Shown here: in pieces, positions 1 to 11,119 of the stretch
Position numbering within the stretch: position 1 is the first letter of the stretch
Layout of the letters: every line of letters starts with the position of its first letter
From: Carex sylvatica
Taxonomy: Eukaryota; Streptophyta; Magnoliopsida; Poales; Cyperaceae
Assembly: GCA_964058845.1 (NCBI GenBank)
Contig: CAXKVR010000109.1
Coordinates: 186,001 to 250,000, forward strand
DNA length: 64,000 nucleotides
Direction: 5' to 3'
The notes under the pieces: model-generated
The model's database searches: none
The model's input: the letters and a program-made list of their open reading frames with translations, nothing else
Told to the model about the DNA's origin: nothing
Program-made: the position numbers and the translations under genes

Positions 1-61
1 GAGACGTTGGATTCGTATCAAGATTCGTGCCAGATGATATTAGATGTGAATCCAACGTCTC
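1..61. repeat. Inverted repeat (hairpin) at left window edge
   Basis: The first 14 bases, GAGACGTTGGATTC, recur as a perfect reverse complement at 48-61, leaving a 33-base loop. The stem may extend left of the window. It could be the tip of a foldback element or chance; no gene is attached to it. Confidence 0.6.
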
Positions 62-115
62 ATATATCAAAGCACAACAAAACTGTGTGCTTGGCCAAGT
101 ACCATAGCCTCACTC

Positions 116-117
<2 letters not shown>

Positions 118-146
<29 letters not shown>

Positions 147-177
147 GTTATCATTATCATTATCATTATTATTATTT
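118..177. repeat. TTA microsatellite with TTATCA variants
   Basis: About ten TTA units (118-147) are followed by TTATCA-type hexamers and more TTA. The poly-Leu/Ser reading frame across it is an artefact of the repeat. Confidence 0.9.
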
Positions 178-508
178 ATGGATTATCTCAGTTTCATGCA
201 ATTAAAAGTTATTTGTGCAACTCCCAGTTCTTGAGGTGTGAAGAAGGTAAGGGAACTGAAATCCAACCCTTGTGAGCTTTAAACTTGCAGCTAACTACTG
301 GAACTAAATTGATTACAAATATATTAAAAAAAACATATAAATGCACTGTAATGTATTGCAGTTTAATTTCGTATATTATATATGTTATAATAAAGAAGAT
401 GAATTATTAACTTGTATAAAAACTAGTCATTTCTATGCATACAAACTGCATAATGGTACCACTTGCATGAGAGGTGCTTGATAGAGCCTCTGATAGACCT
501 AAAGTCTC

Positions 509-700
509 TGACAGTTAGGCATATAGTTAGAAATCTATTGATTGTGTATCTGTTCTGTTAATTACATTGTAACTGAAAGTTGTTAGGAGTTAGTTACTCT
601 TTAGCATTGATGTAATCCATTGTCTATATAAGACAGCACATGTAATCCTTTCAGAAGGTAATGAAATTACGATTCATTCTATACACTAACTATTCTGTCA
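509..700 (+). repeat. Copia 5' LTR (192 bp)
   Basis: The right end is fixed by the adjacent primer-binding site. The left end is inferred from matching 6-bp terminal inverted repeats TGACAG (509) and CTGTCA (695-700). A TATA-like TCTATATAAG lies at 623-632. TGTTAG at 581 is an alternative start. Without a 3' LTR the left boundary cannot be confirmed. Confidence 0.65.
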
Positions 701-711
701 TGGTATCAGAC
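701..711 (+). other. Primer-binding site, initiator-tRNA-Met type
   Basis: TGGTATCAGA directly after the LTR is the usual Copia primer-binding site, complementary to the 3' end of plant initiator tRNA-Met. The bases after it (CC instead of GC) deviate from the consensus. Confidence 0.85.
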
Positions 712-781
712 CATCTTCTCTTCTCTTTTTCTTGGTTCTGATTCTTTTTCTTTTCTTGATCTTGGTTCTTCTATCTCTCTC

Positions 782-1921
782 ATGGAGACACCAGCATCTT
801 CTTCTGAACTTCTCTCCTCCACCTCCCCTTCGACTGACACCGTCGTTCAAATTACCATCCCAGTCTCTACAAAACTCGACCGTGATAATTTTCTTACCTG
901 GCGATCGCAGGTGGAGCCAATCATTCATGGATTCGATCTCTCTCGCCACATTGACAGCACCTTCCAGCCTCCTGAGCGTGAGTTGATCGTTGACGGTGTT
1001 GCTCGCTCCAATCCCCTTTTTCCTCGATGGAATAAGCAAGATCAGTTCTTGCTTGGATGGCTTCGATCCACTATATCCGGGCCAATCCTCTCTCAGTCCG
1101 TGGCCTACAAAACTACCTGCTCTCTCTGGCAGGCTCTTCATCGAGTGTATTCAGCGATCTCCTCTGCTCGGGTCATGGACCTGCGATGATCTCTTCAGAC
1201 TAAAACCAATGGCATGCAGTATGTCCTGTGCTGAGTACTTTGCTCATATGGTGACCCTTGCCAATCAGTTGGTCGCTGCCGGAGCTCCGATCATTGATTC
1301 CGACCTGGTTTCCTACATTCTGAGTGGCCTTGGCGTGGATTACAATTCCTTCATCGTCGCTCTTACAACCCGATCTGATCCTGTTTCCTTAGCCGACCTC
1401 CACGGCTACCTGCTCTCTCATGAGAATCTCCTCTCTGCTCAGCTTTGATCCACCGACCCGGTTGCACTGTACTCTTCTCACTCTTCCAGAGGACGAGGTC
1501 GTGGTTCTAGAGGAAGGGGTCGGGTTATCACTCTTCTAATTCGGGTCCGGCTACAAGAGGTGCTGCTCCTCAACAAGGCCTCTTGCCTACTCCTCAGCAG
1601 GCCTTTTCCTCTACGGGCCGTGGAGGCCCAAGTCGCTCCCAGTACAGAGGCGCCGTGCAGCAATCAAATTCGGGCAGAGGAGCTGCTAATTCTTCTCAGT
1701 CTTCTCTAGACCTGCCAACATGTCAAGTTTTCCGCAAGAGGGGACATGAGGCGTTAGATTGCTGGTATCGATATGATTCCAACTACTCTAGAGAGGCCGA
1801 AGCACAATTCCAAGCTCACTACAATACCACCACACCGACTCCTAGTGAGGGATGGTTCCTTGACTCGGGGGCGACTCACCATGTCACTTCCGATGCCTCT
1901 AACCTTGATTCTTTTACTTGA
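782..1921 (+). pseudogene. Copia gag-protease remnant, frameshifted
   Basis: Three frames cover one ancestral polyprotein. 782-1189 carries the gag N-terminus (DRDNFLTWRSQV, then LWQALHRVYSAISSARVMDLR-type sequence) and ends at a TGA. After a frame change near 1190-1210, the matrix/capsid-like part runs to 1448 (FAHMVTLANQL, DLVSYILSGLG, YNSFIVALTTR). A second frame change leads to 1583-1921, which holds the zinc-knuckle region CQVFRKRGHEALDC and the protease active-site stretch FLDSGATHHVT. The knuckle has Phe where the second Cys of CX2CX4HX4C is expected. Two frame breaks plus this loss mark a dead element. The antisense frame at 698-1141 is a shadow. Confidence 0.9.
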
Positions 1922-2577
1922 AACAAAAAATAATACTAAAAATTCAGAAAAATTATTTGTTGTTTTTATTTCTAGGTTCGTTGATTTATTCAAATCTCAT
2001 TGTAGACCTGAAAATACGTATAAGCTAAAAAAATATAATTACTAAAGTCATTTTTATCAATTTTTCGATGAACAAACAGATGAAAATAATTTTTTTGTTG
2101 AGAAGTATTTGCTCTTTCACAATATACAACAAAATATCATAAACACCATTCATATAATTCATGTAAAACTCTTAAACAATATGAATACGGTTTAATATAA
2201 AAACACACTTACGCTGTACAAATTGAATTTTCTGACAAAAAAATAACAATACCGGTCGCCAAGAGTTTTATTTAGAATTAAACACAATCATCAATGACAA
2301 AAGAATTATATAATCCTCACTCTCTCCGCTACAAAGAATCGCCTATACGTACAACCCGAAAACATTTACAACATTTACAATAGTTCATAGTTCATATCAT
2401 ACTCGTAAACAACAAATTTTAACTTCGTTGAAACTTGAAAAACAAACTTCTGAGCTTAGACGAATGTCGAGGAAGGTCTTGACAAACTTGCTTCCTATTA
2501 GTTGAAGTTTCAGTAACTCTTTGCTCAGAGGATTGTCCAGTATTCAGTAACAAGCATACCTTTTCCAAAGTGTCAAA
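1921..2577. other. AT-rich spacer and 3' flank of UBL-Myb unit 1
   Basis: No gene is seen at 1921-2400. From about 2440 to 2577 the minus strand is similar to the regions downstream of units 2 and 4: the former C-terminal tail frame with SSEQRVTETSTN-type residues, then an untranslated region. It lies beyond the premature stop of unit 1. Confidence 0.55.
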
Positions 2578-3887
2578 CTATGGTATATACGGTCCGCACA
2601 ATAATAACAGTTCAGGATATTGCTGCAAATTAATAATGGGCATTAGATTCCTTGAACTTTTTTTTTTTACCATCTTTTAACTTTCAAGATGAAGTTGGAG
2701 AAAGAAAACTAACTGTGTGAGAACTAAAAGCAGATGCTGAATCTATCAAAGAGATTGAATTCAATGCATACCTCTCTCCAATTGGATTTGCTGGTGATAA
2801 AATTTCTTTCACGATCCCAATTGAAAATCGAAGAACTTGTTTCTGCTAGTACTGAATATAATTGTTTGTAATCACGCAAGCGTTCTTTCAAGAAATCAAT
2901 TTGGAAGCTGCAGTTTATTGAATTTTTTAGGGTATTATGGATCCTGAGCCATGCCTCATCTGTCACGTTGCCTTCAGAAATAGTACCATCTTGGCAAAGC
3001 TCTAGCAACAAATGCAGTAATGCTTTAGCGTGCTCTTCTCTCCATCCAGATTTGAATGCATCAGCATAATAAAGGTAATCCTTTTCAGGTCTTCGTCGAG
3101 GACTTTCAATTCTTTAGATCCATAAAGATATAACAAATCAGGTCTTGCATTTACAATTAAATTTGGTAATGCAAAATTATAATTGCAATTAGTGCATACA
3201 AAAATTCAATTACACAAACAAAATAAATATAACATATGTATTGCTACTCAGAATAGATAGATTTGATCCTCATCAAATATATATTGCTATATATATCCTC
3301 AAAGATTAAGCAAAAATTCCACTTCTATCCGATCTGCTTTGGGATCTGTGCATATTGGTTTAATATTCATGCGGATCTGGCGCGCATGGATCTTAACGCA
3401 GATCGGATGGAAACAGAACTCATCAGACTCAAATTTGAGTCCAATGGGCGTTTGACGCAAGTCCCTTATATGTTATTTTCATTTAATTGACCCTATAAAA
3501 ACTTCTATGAAGTTTATCAATTTTAAGTTTTTAACAATTAATAGTTTAATACGCCTTTTCATGTCAAATACAGCATATCTATATATCATTTTGAGTAGCA
3601 AGGATGCATGTACTAATTGAGCTAAAACAAGGAAGGATGACATACATACTAGCAGAAAATTTCACACAAATACGGACATCTCCAAGAAGGATCAAGGATC
3701 CATCTTGGACGCCAACCTCAGCCAACGTCATGTTCTCTGAAAGTTCATCGCCCAACTTTTTGCCATCAAACATCATGAGATCATATGTTATTTTATCCAG
3801 TTTTTGTTTAAGGTGGGCAATAGTGTCCGTCGACTCGCATTCTACAGAAAAAACCTTCGCACTCTCATCCACTACTAAAATCTTCAT
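2578..3887 (-). CDS. UBL-Myb/SANT-like protein, unit 1 (C-terminal stop)
   Basis: Three exons on the minus strand. Exon 1 (3887-3646) is a ubiquitin-like fold: MKILVVDESAKVF, STDTIAHLKQKL, MFDGKKLGDELSENMTLAEVG, DGSLIL. There is no C-terminal Gly-Gly, so it is not a conjugatable ubiquitin. A GTATGTC donor (phase 2) leads to exon 2 (3111-2772), a Myb/SANT-like domain of the L10-interacting-MYB/Harbinger-ORF1 class: ALLHLLLELCQDGTIS, NVTDEAWLRI, FLKERLRDYKQLY, FNWDRERNF, SNWRE, then GAG|GTATGC. Exon 3 (from 2622, after TTTGCAG) starts QYPELLLLCGPYIP and meets TAG at 2578-2580, where sister copies read Tyr. The predicted product is about 208 residues and lacks the last ~30. The start was chosen because MKI is shared by all units; an upstream in-frame Met exists. 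A nuclear regulatory role is inference. The early stop may make this a pseudogene. Confidence 0.7.
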
Positions 3888-3990
3888 TGTACTTGAGAGA
3901 TATCTGATAATTAATTCAACAAAGATAAACAGGCCGGTGAGTTTACTGATTTTAAAGTACGTACAACATATATATACCATAAACATGCTT

Positions 3991-4002
3991 GGCTTATATA
4001 GC
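3991..4002 (-). promoter_or_regulatory. TATA box of unit 1
   Basis: On the minus strand GCTATATAAGCC lies about 105 bases upstream of the unit 1 ATG. It sits in a block conserved upstream of unit 2 (6275-6289) and, weakened, unit 3 (about 13480-13488). The shared block includes the GTTTATGGTATAT stretch and TTGTTGAATTAATTATCAGATAT next to the start codon. Confidence 0.55.
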
Positions 4003-4009
4003 AAAAAAT

Positions 4010-4897
4010 CATGCTTTAATTAATTGAAAAAGGTACGGATAATTATCTGAAACACATTAATTATTTGTCATTAGAGGAACAAGGCAGCAGAAGCAAATCC
4101 AACAGCAGCTCGTAACTGAAACGGGCAAAAATAAAGAATTTACAATTCCTAATGTTTAGAGGGAACGCCTTTCTAATATTGAAAGCTATATTTGTACAGC
4201 TAGCCTTCTTATATATAGAACTTTGTGGCAAGGATGTTGAGATATTTTTTTTCTGTGGAAATTTCCCCCAAATGTTCTCCAAGTTATAGGAAGTAAAGTT
4301 GTAAACCAAACCATTAATATTTTTCTAATCGACATTAACATTTATTGACTGGAAATTTCTCCGAAAGTTCTAGGATGTGGTCCAAACAACTAATACTTTT
4401 CTAAACGATGAATAACATTTTTAATGATTGGAAATTCCGACAAAGGTGCTTCTCCAAGTTCTAGGATACAAACTAAACCATTAATATTTTTCTGTTCGAC
4501 ATTAATATTTTTATTGACAGGAAATATTCATGAGAGTGCTGTTCTTTTGAATCGACAAGAAATCGTGAATTTTCACGTTGTCTTATTGAAGTCAATAAAG
4601 TATATCCCTTTTTTGGTTCAAATTTTGGAATATTAGGAATATCAAAAATATCATTTCAACGTCCTGGAACCAAAAAGTTTGACCTGATACATATAGTGCA
4701 AATTGTCAAATGTATTGGGTCATATGGGATTTCCCCGTTCTCTTTCCCGATCAATGTAGAGGAAGCTATTAGACTCAAATTTGAATCTGATGGGCATTGG
4801 ATGCAAATTTCTCCCCTCGACGAACTAGCTTCCCGTGCATTGTTGATATTGGTTGAAGTTTCAGAAACTCTTTGCTCTGAGAATCGTGTGGTATTCA
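4010..4897. repeat. Spacer between units 1 and 2 with array-specific repeats
   Basis: Holds several diverged copies of a roughly 60-90 bp motif around CGACATTAATATTTTTATTGAC plus GGAAATTTC(C/T)CCGAAAG and CTCCAAGTT. The same motif recurs at about 6.6-6.8, 13.8-13.9, 18.1, 21.7, 30.0 and 39.9 kb. At 4656-4897 the former C-terminal frame of unit 2 continues open on the minus strand (SEQRVSETSTNINNAREASS), out of frame with its shifted exon 3. Confidence 0.6.
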
Positions 4898-6158
4898 CTA
4901 ATAAGCATACCTCTTCCAAAGTGTCGAAATATATGGTCCGCACAATAATAACAGTTCAGGATATTCCTGCAAATTAATAATTGGCATTAGATTCCTTGAA
5001 TATTTTTTTTTACCATCTTTAACTCTTTTACATGATTTCCAAACCTTTTTTCCCATTTGGATATGATGAATCTATCATAGAGAATGAATTCAATGCATAC
5101 CTCTCTCCAATTGTTAAAGTTGTTGATGGTGACAGTTTTTCTTTCACGATCCCATTTGAAAAATGGAGAACTTGTCTCTGATAGTACAAAATATAATTTC
5201 TTGTAATCACACAAGCGTTCTTTCAAGAAATCAATTTGAAAGCTGCACTTAATTGAAGTTTTTAGGTCATTCTGGATACTGAGCCATGCCTCATCTGTCA
5301 CATTACCATCAGAAATAGTACCATCTTGACAAAGCTCGAGCAACAGATGCAGTAATGCTTTCGTGTGCACTTCTCTCCATCCAGATTTTAATGCGTCAGC
5401 ATAATAAAGGTAATCATTTTCAGGTCTTTGTTTCGGCCTTTCACGTCTAAAATGCAACGCATACATTGTTAATTACTCGAAACAGATCGATTGGATCCTC
5501 AAATATATATATAGCTAGCATATTTATCCTAAAATATTAAAATAATTCTAAAGTTATGGCATGTGGGATTTTATGTAGGGTACGGGGTGCGTCTGACGCT
5601 CCATTCTGTCCGATATGCATTAAGATTTTGTTGGGCGTCGAACGCAACTCCCTCGTATGTTATCTTCATTTAATTGACACTGTTACTGAAAGCTTTTATG
5701 TATTATATCAATATTAACAATTAATAGTTTAATAGGCCTTTACATGTCAAATGCAGCATATATATCATTTTGAGTTGCAACGATGCATGTAATTAAGCTA
5801 AAACAAGGAAGGATGTGCTTAGTAGCTACTACTAATATTTAAAAGAAGAAGAAGAAGGAAGGATGACAATGACATACACTCCGCAAGACTCAGTTGTAGT
5901 AATAGTGTCTGTGGACTTGAATTTCAAAGTAAAATAACCACTTGGTAAACTTGAATCAAGGATCAAGGAACCATCTTTGATGCCAACGTCAGCCAACATC
6001 ATGTTCTCTGAAAATTCATCGCCCAACCGTTTGCCATCAAACATCAGATCTTCTGTTATTCTATTTAGTTTTGCTTTAAGGTGGGCAATAGTGTCTGTGG
6101 AATCGAATTCTAAAGTAGAAACCTTCGCAGTCATCTTATCCATTACTAAAATCTTCAT
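4898..6158 (-). CDS. UBL-Myb/SANT-like protein, unit 2 (frameshifted tail)
   Basis: Exon 1 (6158-5878): UBL domain MKILVMDKMTAKVSTLEF, STDTIAHLKAKL, LMFDGKRLGDEFSENMMLADVG, DGSLIL. It is followed by SGYFTLKFKSTDTI, a partial repeat of the UBL segment TLEFDSTDTI. GTATGTC donor, phase 2. Exon 2 (5446-5101, after TGCATTTTAG): Myb/SANT-like domain with ALLHLLLELCQDGTIS, NVTDEAWLSI, FLKERLCDYKKLY, FKWDRERKTVT and NNWRE before GTATGC. Exons 1+2 total 627 nt, in frame. Exon 3 starts at 4966 (EYPELLLLCGPYIS) but has lost 7 nt relative to unit 4, so it shifts and stops at 4898. The product would be about 231 residues with an altered C-terminus. A minus-strand TATA box lies about 117 bases upstream. 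Expression and function are unknown. Confidence 0.7.
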
Positions 6159-6274
6159 TGTACTTGAGAGATATCTGTTAATTGATTCAACAAAGATAAA
6201 CACAGCAGATCAATGTTATAAATCCAACGCAGAAGCTAAAGTACAACATAAACATATACCATAAACATGCATGC

Positions 6275-6289
6275 GCTTATATATATAGC
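6275..6289 (-). promoter_or_regulatory. TATA box of unit 2
   Basis: GCTATATATATAAGC on the minus strand, about 117 bases upstream of the unit 2 ATG. It lies in the same conserved block as the unit 1 TATA box but is expanded by two TA steps. Confidence 0.5.
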
Positions 6290-7060
6290 AAAAATCCATG
6301 CTTTAATTAATTGAAAAGCTACTGATAATAACCAAGAACATAATAATTATTGGTCATTAATTAGATGAACAAGGCAGAAGAAGCATCCCAAAAGCACCTT
6401 GTTAATTACTTAATGGGTAAGAATAAAGAACTTACAATTACTTAATTAGGAGCAAAGATAATTCCTAATGATGAAAGGGAACGCCTTTCTAATAATCAAG
6501 GCTATTTCTACAGCTAGCCTTCTTATAGAACTTTGTGGCAGGTATAGGTATAATAAAATATGAGATATTTTTGGCGTGTGGATGACATTAATTAAAGACA
6601 ACCATTTCAAATCGATCGATATTAACACTTGTTGAGTTGAAATTTCTCCAAAACTGCTTCTAAACAATTAATATTTTTCAAAACGATATTAGCATTTTTA
6701 TTGACTGGAAATTCCCACGGAAGCAGGTGTTAATTTCTCAAGTGTTAGGATATGAGATAAGCCATTAATATATTTTTATTGACTGGAAATTTTCAGTATT
6801 TTCAAGCGCATTTTTTGAGTTGAAATTTTCAGTATTTTTACGAGCATTTTATGGTTCAAATTTTGAAATATTAGAAAAAACAAAAGTTTCTTATCAACAT
6901 CCTGACTCCTGAGACAAAAGTTTGATTTGACATACTATGCAACTAGTCAAATGTTTCGGCGCTATTATATTACAAATTTTGATGATTTTAAATTTGAATA
7001 AGGTTCAAATTAATTACAAATTATGTTGATCGATTCACCTAATGCCCTGTAAATATATTT
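6290..7060. repeat. Upstream flank of unit 2 with array-type repeats
   Basis: Matches the upstream flank of unit 1 (4010-4330) in patches: GAACGCCTTTCTAATAAT, CTAGCCTTCTTATAGAACTTTGTGGCA, GGCGTGTGGATGACATTAATTA, and tandem-like ATTTTTATTGACTGGAAAT motifs at 6700-6830. No coding content is seen. Confidence 0.55.
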
Positions 7061-8300
7061 CTAGCGAACTTAATTGGTATCGGTCGTTAATTTGTATTGG
7101 CCTGGATTTTGATCGGACGGTCCGAATCCAAACTTCAAATTTGAGTTACCTTAAAAGCATCTGAACTCACCCTCTCAGTCACAATCATAGTAATAGAATT
7201 CGTGAAGAATTCAGATTTCAGCCGCTGGTCCGCGTATTATTCGGTATACGCGAATTTACTGAATTATATCTAAATTTATCCCTGACAAAAAACTTACGAA
7301 TATATATTTTTATTGGCTCTCTTGAGCTGAATGTATAATTCTGAATTATTTCTTAATTATATTTGACTTATTTTCGAATCACGAATTTTTGACCTTGTAA
7401 AATTTTACACGAATCATTAAATTGTCACTATAGTTGCAATAGTACAATGCCATCTCTCATCTCCAAATTATTTCAGAATTATTTTCTTGGGTCTAAAATC
7501 CCTAAAGTAACTAAAATTTTGAGTTTAGATCCAGACCGTTTAATTAGAATTTAGAACAATCAGACTCGAGCTATAGAATTCAAGAGATTATTTCATATTC
7601 GTGCAGATTCTGATGGGACTAGTAAAAATTAATGAAAATTTTAGTTACAATAGTGGATCCGAATTTTCAATTTTCCCGTTAAAAAATAAGCTGCTATCTA
7701 GAGGTCAATCTAAGGCGATTTTTCTATATTTACCTGTGTTTCAGACTTTTATATGAAAATAAAATCTTTTGCATTAATGAATCTCAACTATCTAATTTGT
7801 TTTAAGATTCGTGCGAATTAGATCCGCATTAATATTAAAAGACCTCTATGTTGTAGATAGAATTCTCTTTTGAGATTCATTATATTAACTCAAAAAATTT
7901 TCTTTTGAATTAATGCAGAGGACACACATTAATTCCTTTTATATTGGCATTTCCACAGCAAATTTTATATTAGAAAGGGCATATTTTGTTTTCTTTTAGT
8001 ATGTGTCTGCTGTATTTTATCTAACTGATCAATCTAGGTATGTGATTTAGTGAGCACCACTTGTATCAGTTTGAAATATTCCATGTTCCCGAGACATATT
8101 GAATTTTTTTTTTTGTGTTTAGAAAAATGATGATTGCTGCAAAATAATGGACAAATATCAATTAACATATGTTTGACATTTTTTATTTGAGAATTTGCTA
8201 AGAAACAATATATATATTTAGTGCAGTTCCTTAGTAAGTCATAGTGCGCACAATCGATTGATTATATATGGTGAATTCCAAAAGAAATATCACATCTGAC
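7060..8300. repeat. Left paralogue of the 43.3-44.15 kb region
   Basis: No gene. 7084-7160 holds part of a short MITE (GATCGGACGGTCCGAATCC, then CAAATTTGAGTTACC), also found at 43.4 and 55.0 kb. From about 7930 to 8300 the sequence runs collinear with 43780-44154 (CATTTCCAC, GATTTAGTGAGCAC, ATGATGATTGCTGC, GATTGATTATATATGG). It ends at CACATCT, exactly where the other copy carries a MITE. Confidence 0.7.
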
Positions 8301-8786
8301 GAGGTTCTTTCCATGACATCGAAAAAAATTCACAATTTGTTTTGGTTCTTTAAAAAATATTTTATTCTTTTCTTAAATAAAAAGTATGTTTGATATATTT
8401 TTAAGCATCCTACTTATTATAAGAAAGAGGGATTTAATGAGCAAAGTGTTTGTATTCTAAAAGTATAATTAGGTGTGTTTATCGGTAGGTTTTGATTTAT
8501 TTTAAGTTCCGACTGTTTAAGTGTTTGGTTTAGTGAGAAAGCAAACAAAAAAATAGTATATTTGGAGACTTTGCCGCACTTACTGGAATTAAATTTTAAA
8601 AACGATATATAGTTGCTGAATATTCAAATATAATTCTTTAAATATTCAAACTTATTAGCAAGTGTTGGATCTAGCAGGAAGTACTTTTATTTTGCAAATA
8701 GTAGGATAGTATCTGCGAGGGTAAAAAGTGACTATTTGCGAGGGTATACCAACAGTATCCATCGCGTTACATCGGTACTGAACTGA

Positions 8787-9990
8787 TTAATTAGTATTAG
8801 TAATTTTATTTAACTAGTAACAACAATACATAAGATATCATAAAACAATATTTTTAAAAAGAAGAAGAAGAACATTAAACTAAATTAATTTGAAAATTTA
8901 TAGATTATGCATGTAAATGCATCACTCGTATGAAAGACCGGTTTAAAAAGATTGGATTCATCTTTAGAAGTTAATTCAATAAGTTTTAGAGATGAGCATT
9001 GAATTAATAACAAAATAATTTTACTTAACAAAATAATAATTATTTATAATTTTAGATCTACGGATACCTTTATAAAATTAAGATTTTTAATTAGTCTAAT
9101 ATTTATAAATTTTTATTTTCAGATTTTTTTTTAGAAACATACATCTTTTCCTGTAGAGGTAGCTAGAACCTACTACCATCTATCAGAATTTATCACCTAA
9201 TATAACATCATTTTATTTAGATCCGAACCATCTGATTAGAATTCACACAAATATTAAAGAAGCTCTGTGCATTCCATCTCGTATCCGATGATCTAAATTC
9301 TAATTGGATAGTCCGGATCTCATACCCGATGATATTAAATAAACATGTTCCTTGATACTTCTTTATAATGCATTTTCAATGATTTAATCATATATTTTTC
9401 ACAATCAGCATTTTGAGATTTTTGCAATTTACACCTTGTCAGTGTATCCATTATCAGTGAGAATAGAGTTCAGCTGAGACAGAAATAAAGAAGTGTTCAG
9501 ATTTTAATTTATTAGTTTAGTTAATTTTGAGAATAGAGTTATAAGCTTAATAAAAAACTGTACTATTATAATCTAATGATTCTCAAATATTTCTCTCTTA
9601 TTTTTTTCTTCTCTTTTTCGTCAAAATATGTACTAAGTTAGATGAAAACTAAAATAATATTATTTTCAGTTTCAATTAATTATCTAGTCATATTAATTAT
9701 GAAAAGTAGTTCAATTAACTTTGAAAAGTTAAATGGATTTTTTTTATGCAAAAGAAAGAAGTTAGTAGATTTTGATAATAATCTATTATATAAAAGTCTT
9801 ATTTGTAAATATTAATAATCAATTAAACATTTTTTTGCTATCCAACAATCCCTCAGCTTTCTCTTTAACCAGTTTATTAGGTTGGAATATGTCACTGCGT
9901 TTTGCTCCAACCTTTTAAAAATTAGAAAACTCAGCATGCACATGTTTGCCTTGTAAATTTCGAATTCCTTATAACATATGTAAATAAGAA
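8787..9990 (+). repeat. Dispersed repeat block P1 (copy 1)
   Basis: An AT-rich block starting TTAGTATTAGTAATTTTATT. It recurs at 52050-53560 (direct) and at 44840-45862 (inverted). Shared landmarks include AACTAGTAACAACAATA, CTCTTTAACCAGTTTATTAGG, and GCATGCACATGTTTGCCTT. I see no open reading frame or transposon terminus, so the class is unknown. Confidence 0.7.
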
Positions 9991-10007
9991 TGTTATATGA
10001 TATTAGA

Positions 10008-10414
10008 GTAGAACTAGGGTGTTCTTAAGCTCACCAAAGTGTTTGGTGAACTTAACTCCAAAATTCATCAAATCGATTTTAAATGACGAATCCGAACCGT
10101 TGGAACCCGCCTATCTTACGTGTGATACGTCTACAATGAAATTTTTAAACATTCGAATTAGTTTAGTATAAAGTCAATCGGTCAAAATTAGAAGGTTAAT
10201 AAATTAATTTTAGTGCATTCATTTTTTGGACTTTTTTGACCGCTTGACTTTATAGTAAATTAATTCAAATGTTTAAAATTTTCACATATAGACTCATCAC
10301 TCGAAAGGTAGGCGGGTTTCAACGGTTCAGATTCGTCATTTAAAATAAATTTAATAAATTTTAGAGTTAAGCTCACCAAACACTTTGATGAGCTTAAGAA
10401 CACTCTAGTTCTAC
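10008..10414. mobile_element. Foldback MITE with arms over 100 bp
   Basis: The left arm (GTAGAACTAGGGTGTTCTT, then AAGCTCACCAAAGTGTTTGG) is the near reverse complement of the right arm ending CACTCTAGTTCTAC. Pairing continues through the GACGAATCCGAACCGTTGG region. The related block at 44.75-44.9 kb lacks it, giving an approximate empty site. A diverged partial copy lies at 14370-14605. There is no coding capacity. Confidence 0.85.
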
Positions 10415-10445
10415 TCCTCATATCCAATGTTCTTGATTATCGGAT

Positions 10446-11119
10446 TGAAGATTTGAGTGGTTTAGTAGTGTTGAGTGTATCCTATTAGTGTTGTTATAAC
10501 ATAAATATTTGTTATATTAGTAGTGTTGAGTGCATCATATTAATTTATACGATAAATGACAAAATTAATTGAATTCATAAATATGTCATATTTGGTTGTA
10601 TGAAATCATGGAGAACCCCAATTGTAAAAAAAAGAAGAAGGAATTATGGCATTCTTTTTGTCCTCTTATAATATTGAGTTTTGTAAAATTCAAGGCTTCT
10701 TCAAGAGAGCACTTAATTAATTATAAGCTTCAATATGAGCAAATCATGTCTTTTTCTTGATAGCTAAGTGGCATTGATGATATAATTTGAATAATTATTA
10801 CTGTCAAATGATGTTTTTTTTTACTATTGCTTAAATTAGCACATTTAGAAGTCTCTAAAAAAAATATGCCGGGAAAATTAGGAAAATAAATTTACAGAGT
10901 TTGTAAATTTTATGACAAGATAAAAAAATATATATATATATATTTAAAGCCAATATGTATGTAGAAAGATAATGAGGGTGTGGATGCATGTCTTAAATTT
11001 AGTACCAGTGAAGTATATACTAAATGGTACCGGACGTATATGGAACAAATTATAATATTTAAGTATTTATTTTAAACAAATTATATTTAAATTTAAAAGA
11101 AAAATAAATAAAAAATTGT
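10446..11119. other. Extra AT-rich segment absent from the paralogous block
   Basis: At 50570 the sequence reads GGATTGAAAATCACAGC without a break. Here GGATTGAA and ATCACAGC are separated by about 670 bp. The extra DNA contains a TA run near 10927-10943 but no clear termini or gene. It may be an insertion here or a deletion there. Confidence 0.5.

Larger units (their letters stand above)
509..1920 (+). mobile_element. Truncated Copia LTR retrotransposon (5' part)
   Basis: The order is LTR (509-700), primer-binding site (701 on), gag, zinc knuckle and the start of the protease. It stops abruptly near 1920, where GC-rich coding-like DNA changes to AT-rich DNA. Integrase, reverse transcriptase, RNase H and the 3' LTR are absent, so the copy cannot move by itself. 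Frameshifts in gag support an old relic. Confidence 0.9.

Noticed and set aside
118..177. CRISPR-like array
   Set aside because: A simple TTA microsatellite in a plant genome; no spacers.
698..1141. 147-residue minus-strand frame
   Set aside because: Antisense to the Copia gag; the plus strand carries recognisable gag motifs.
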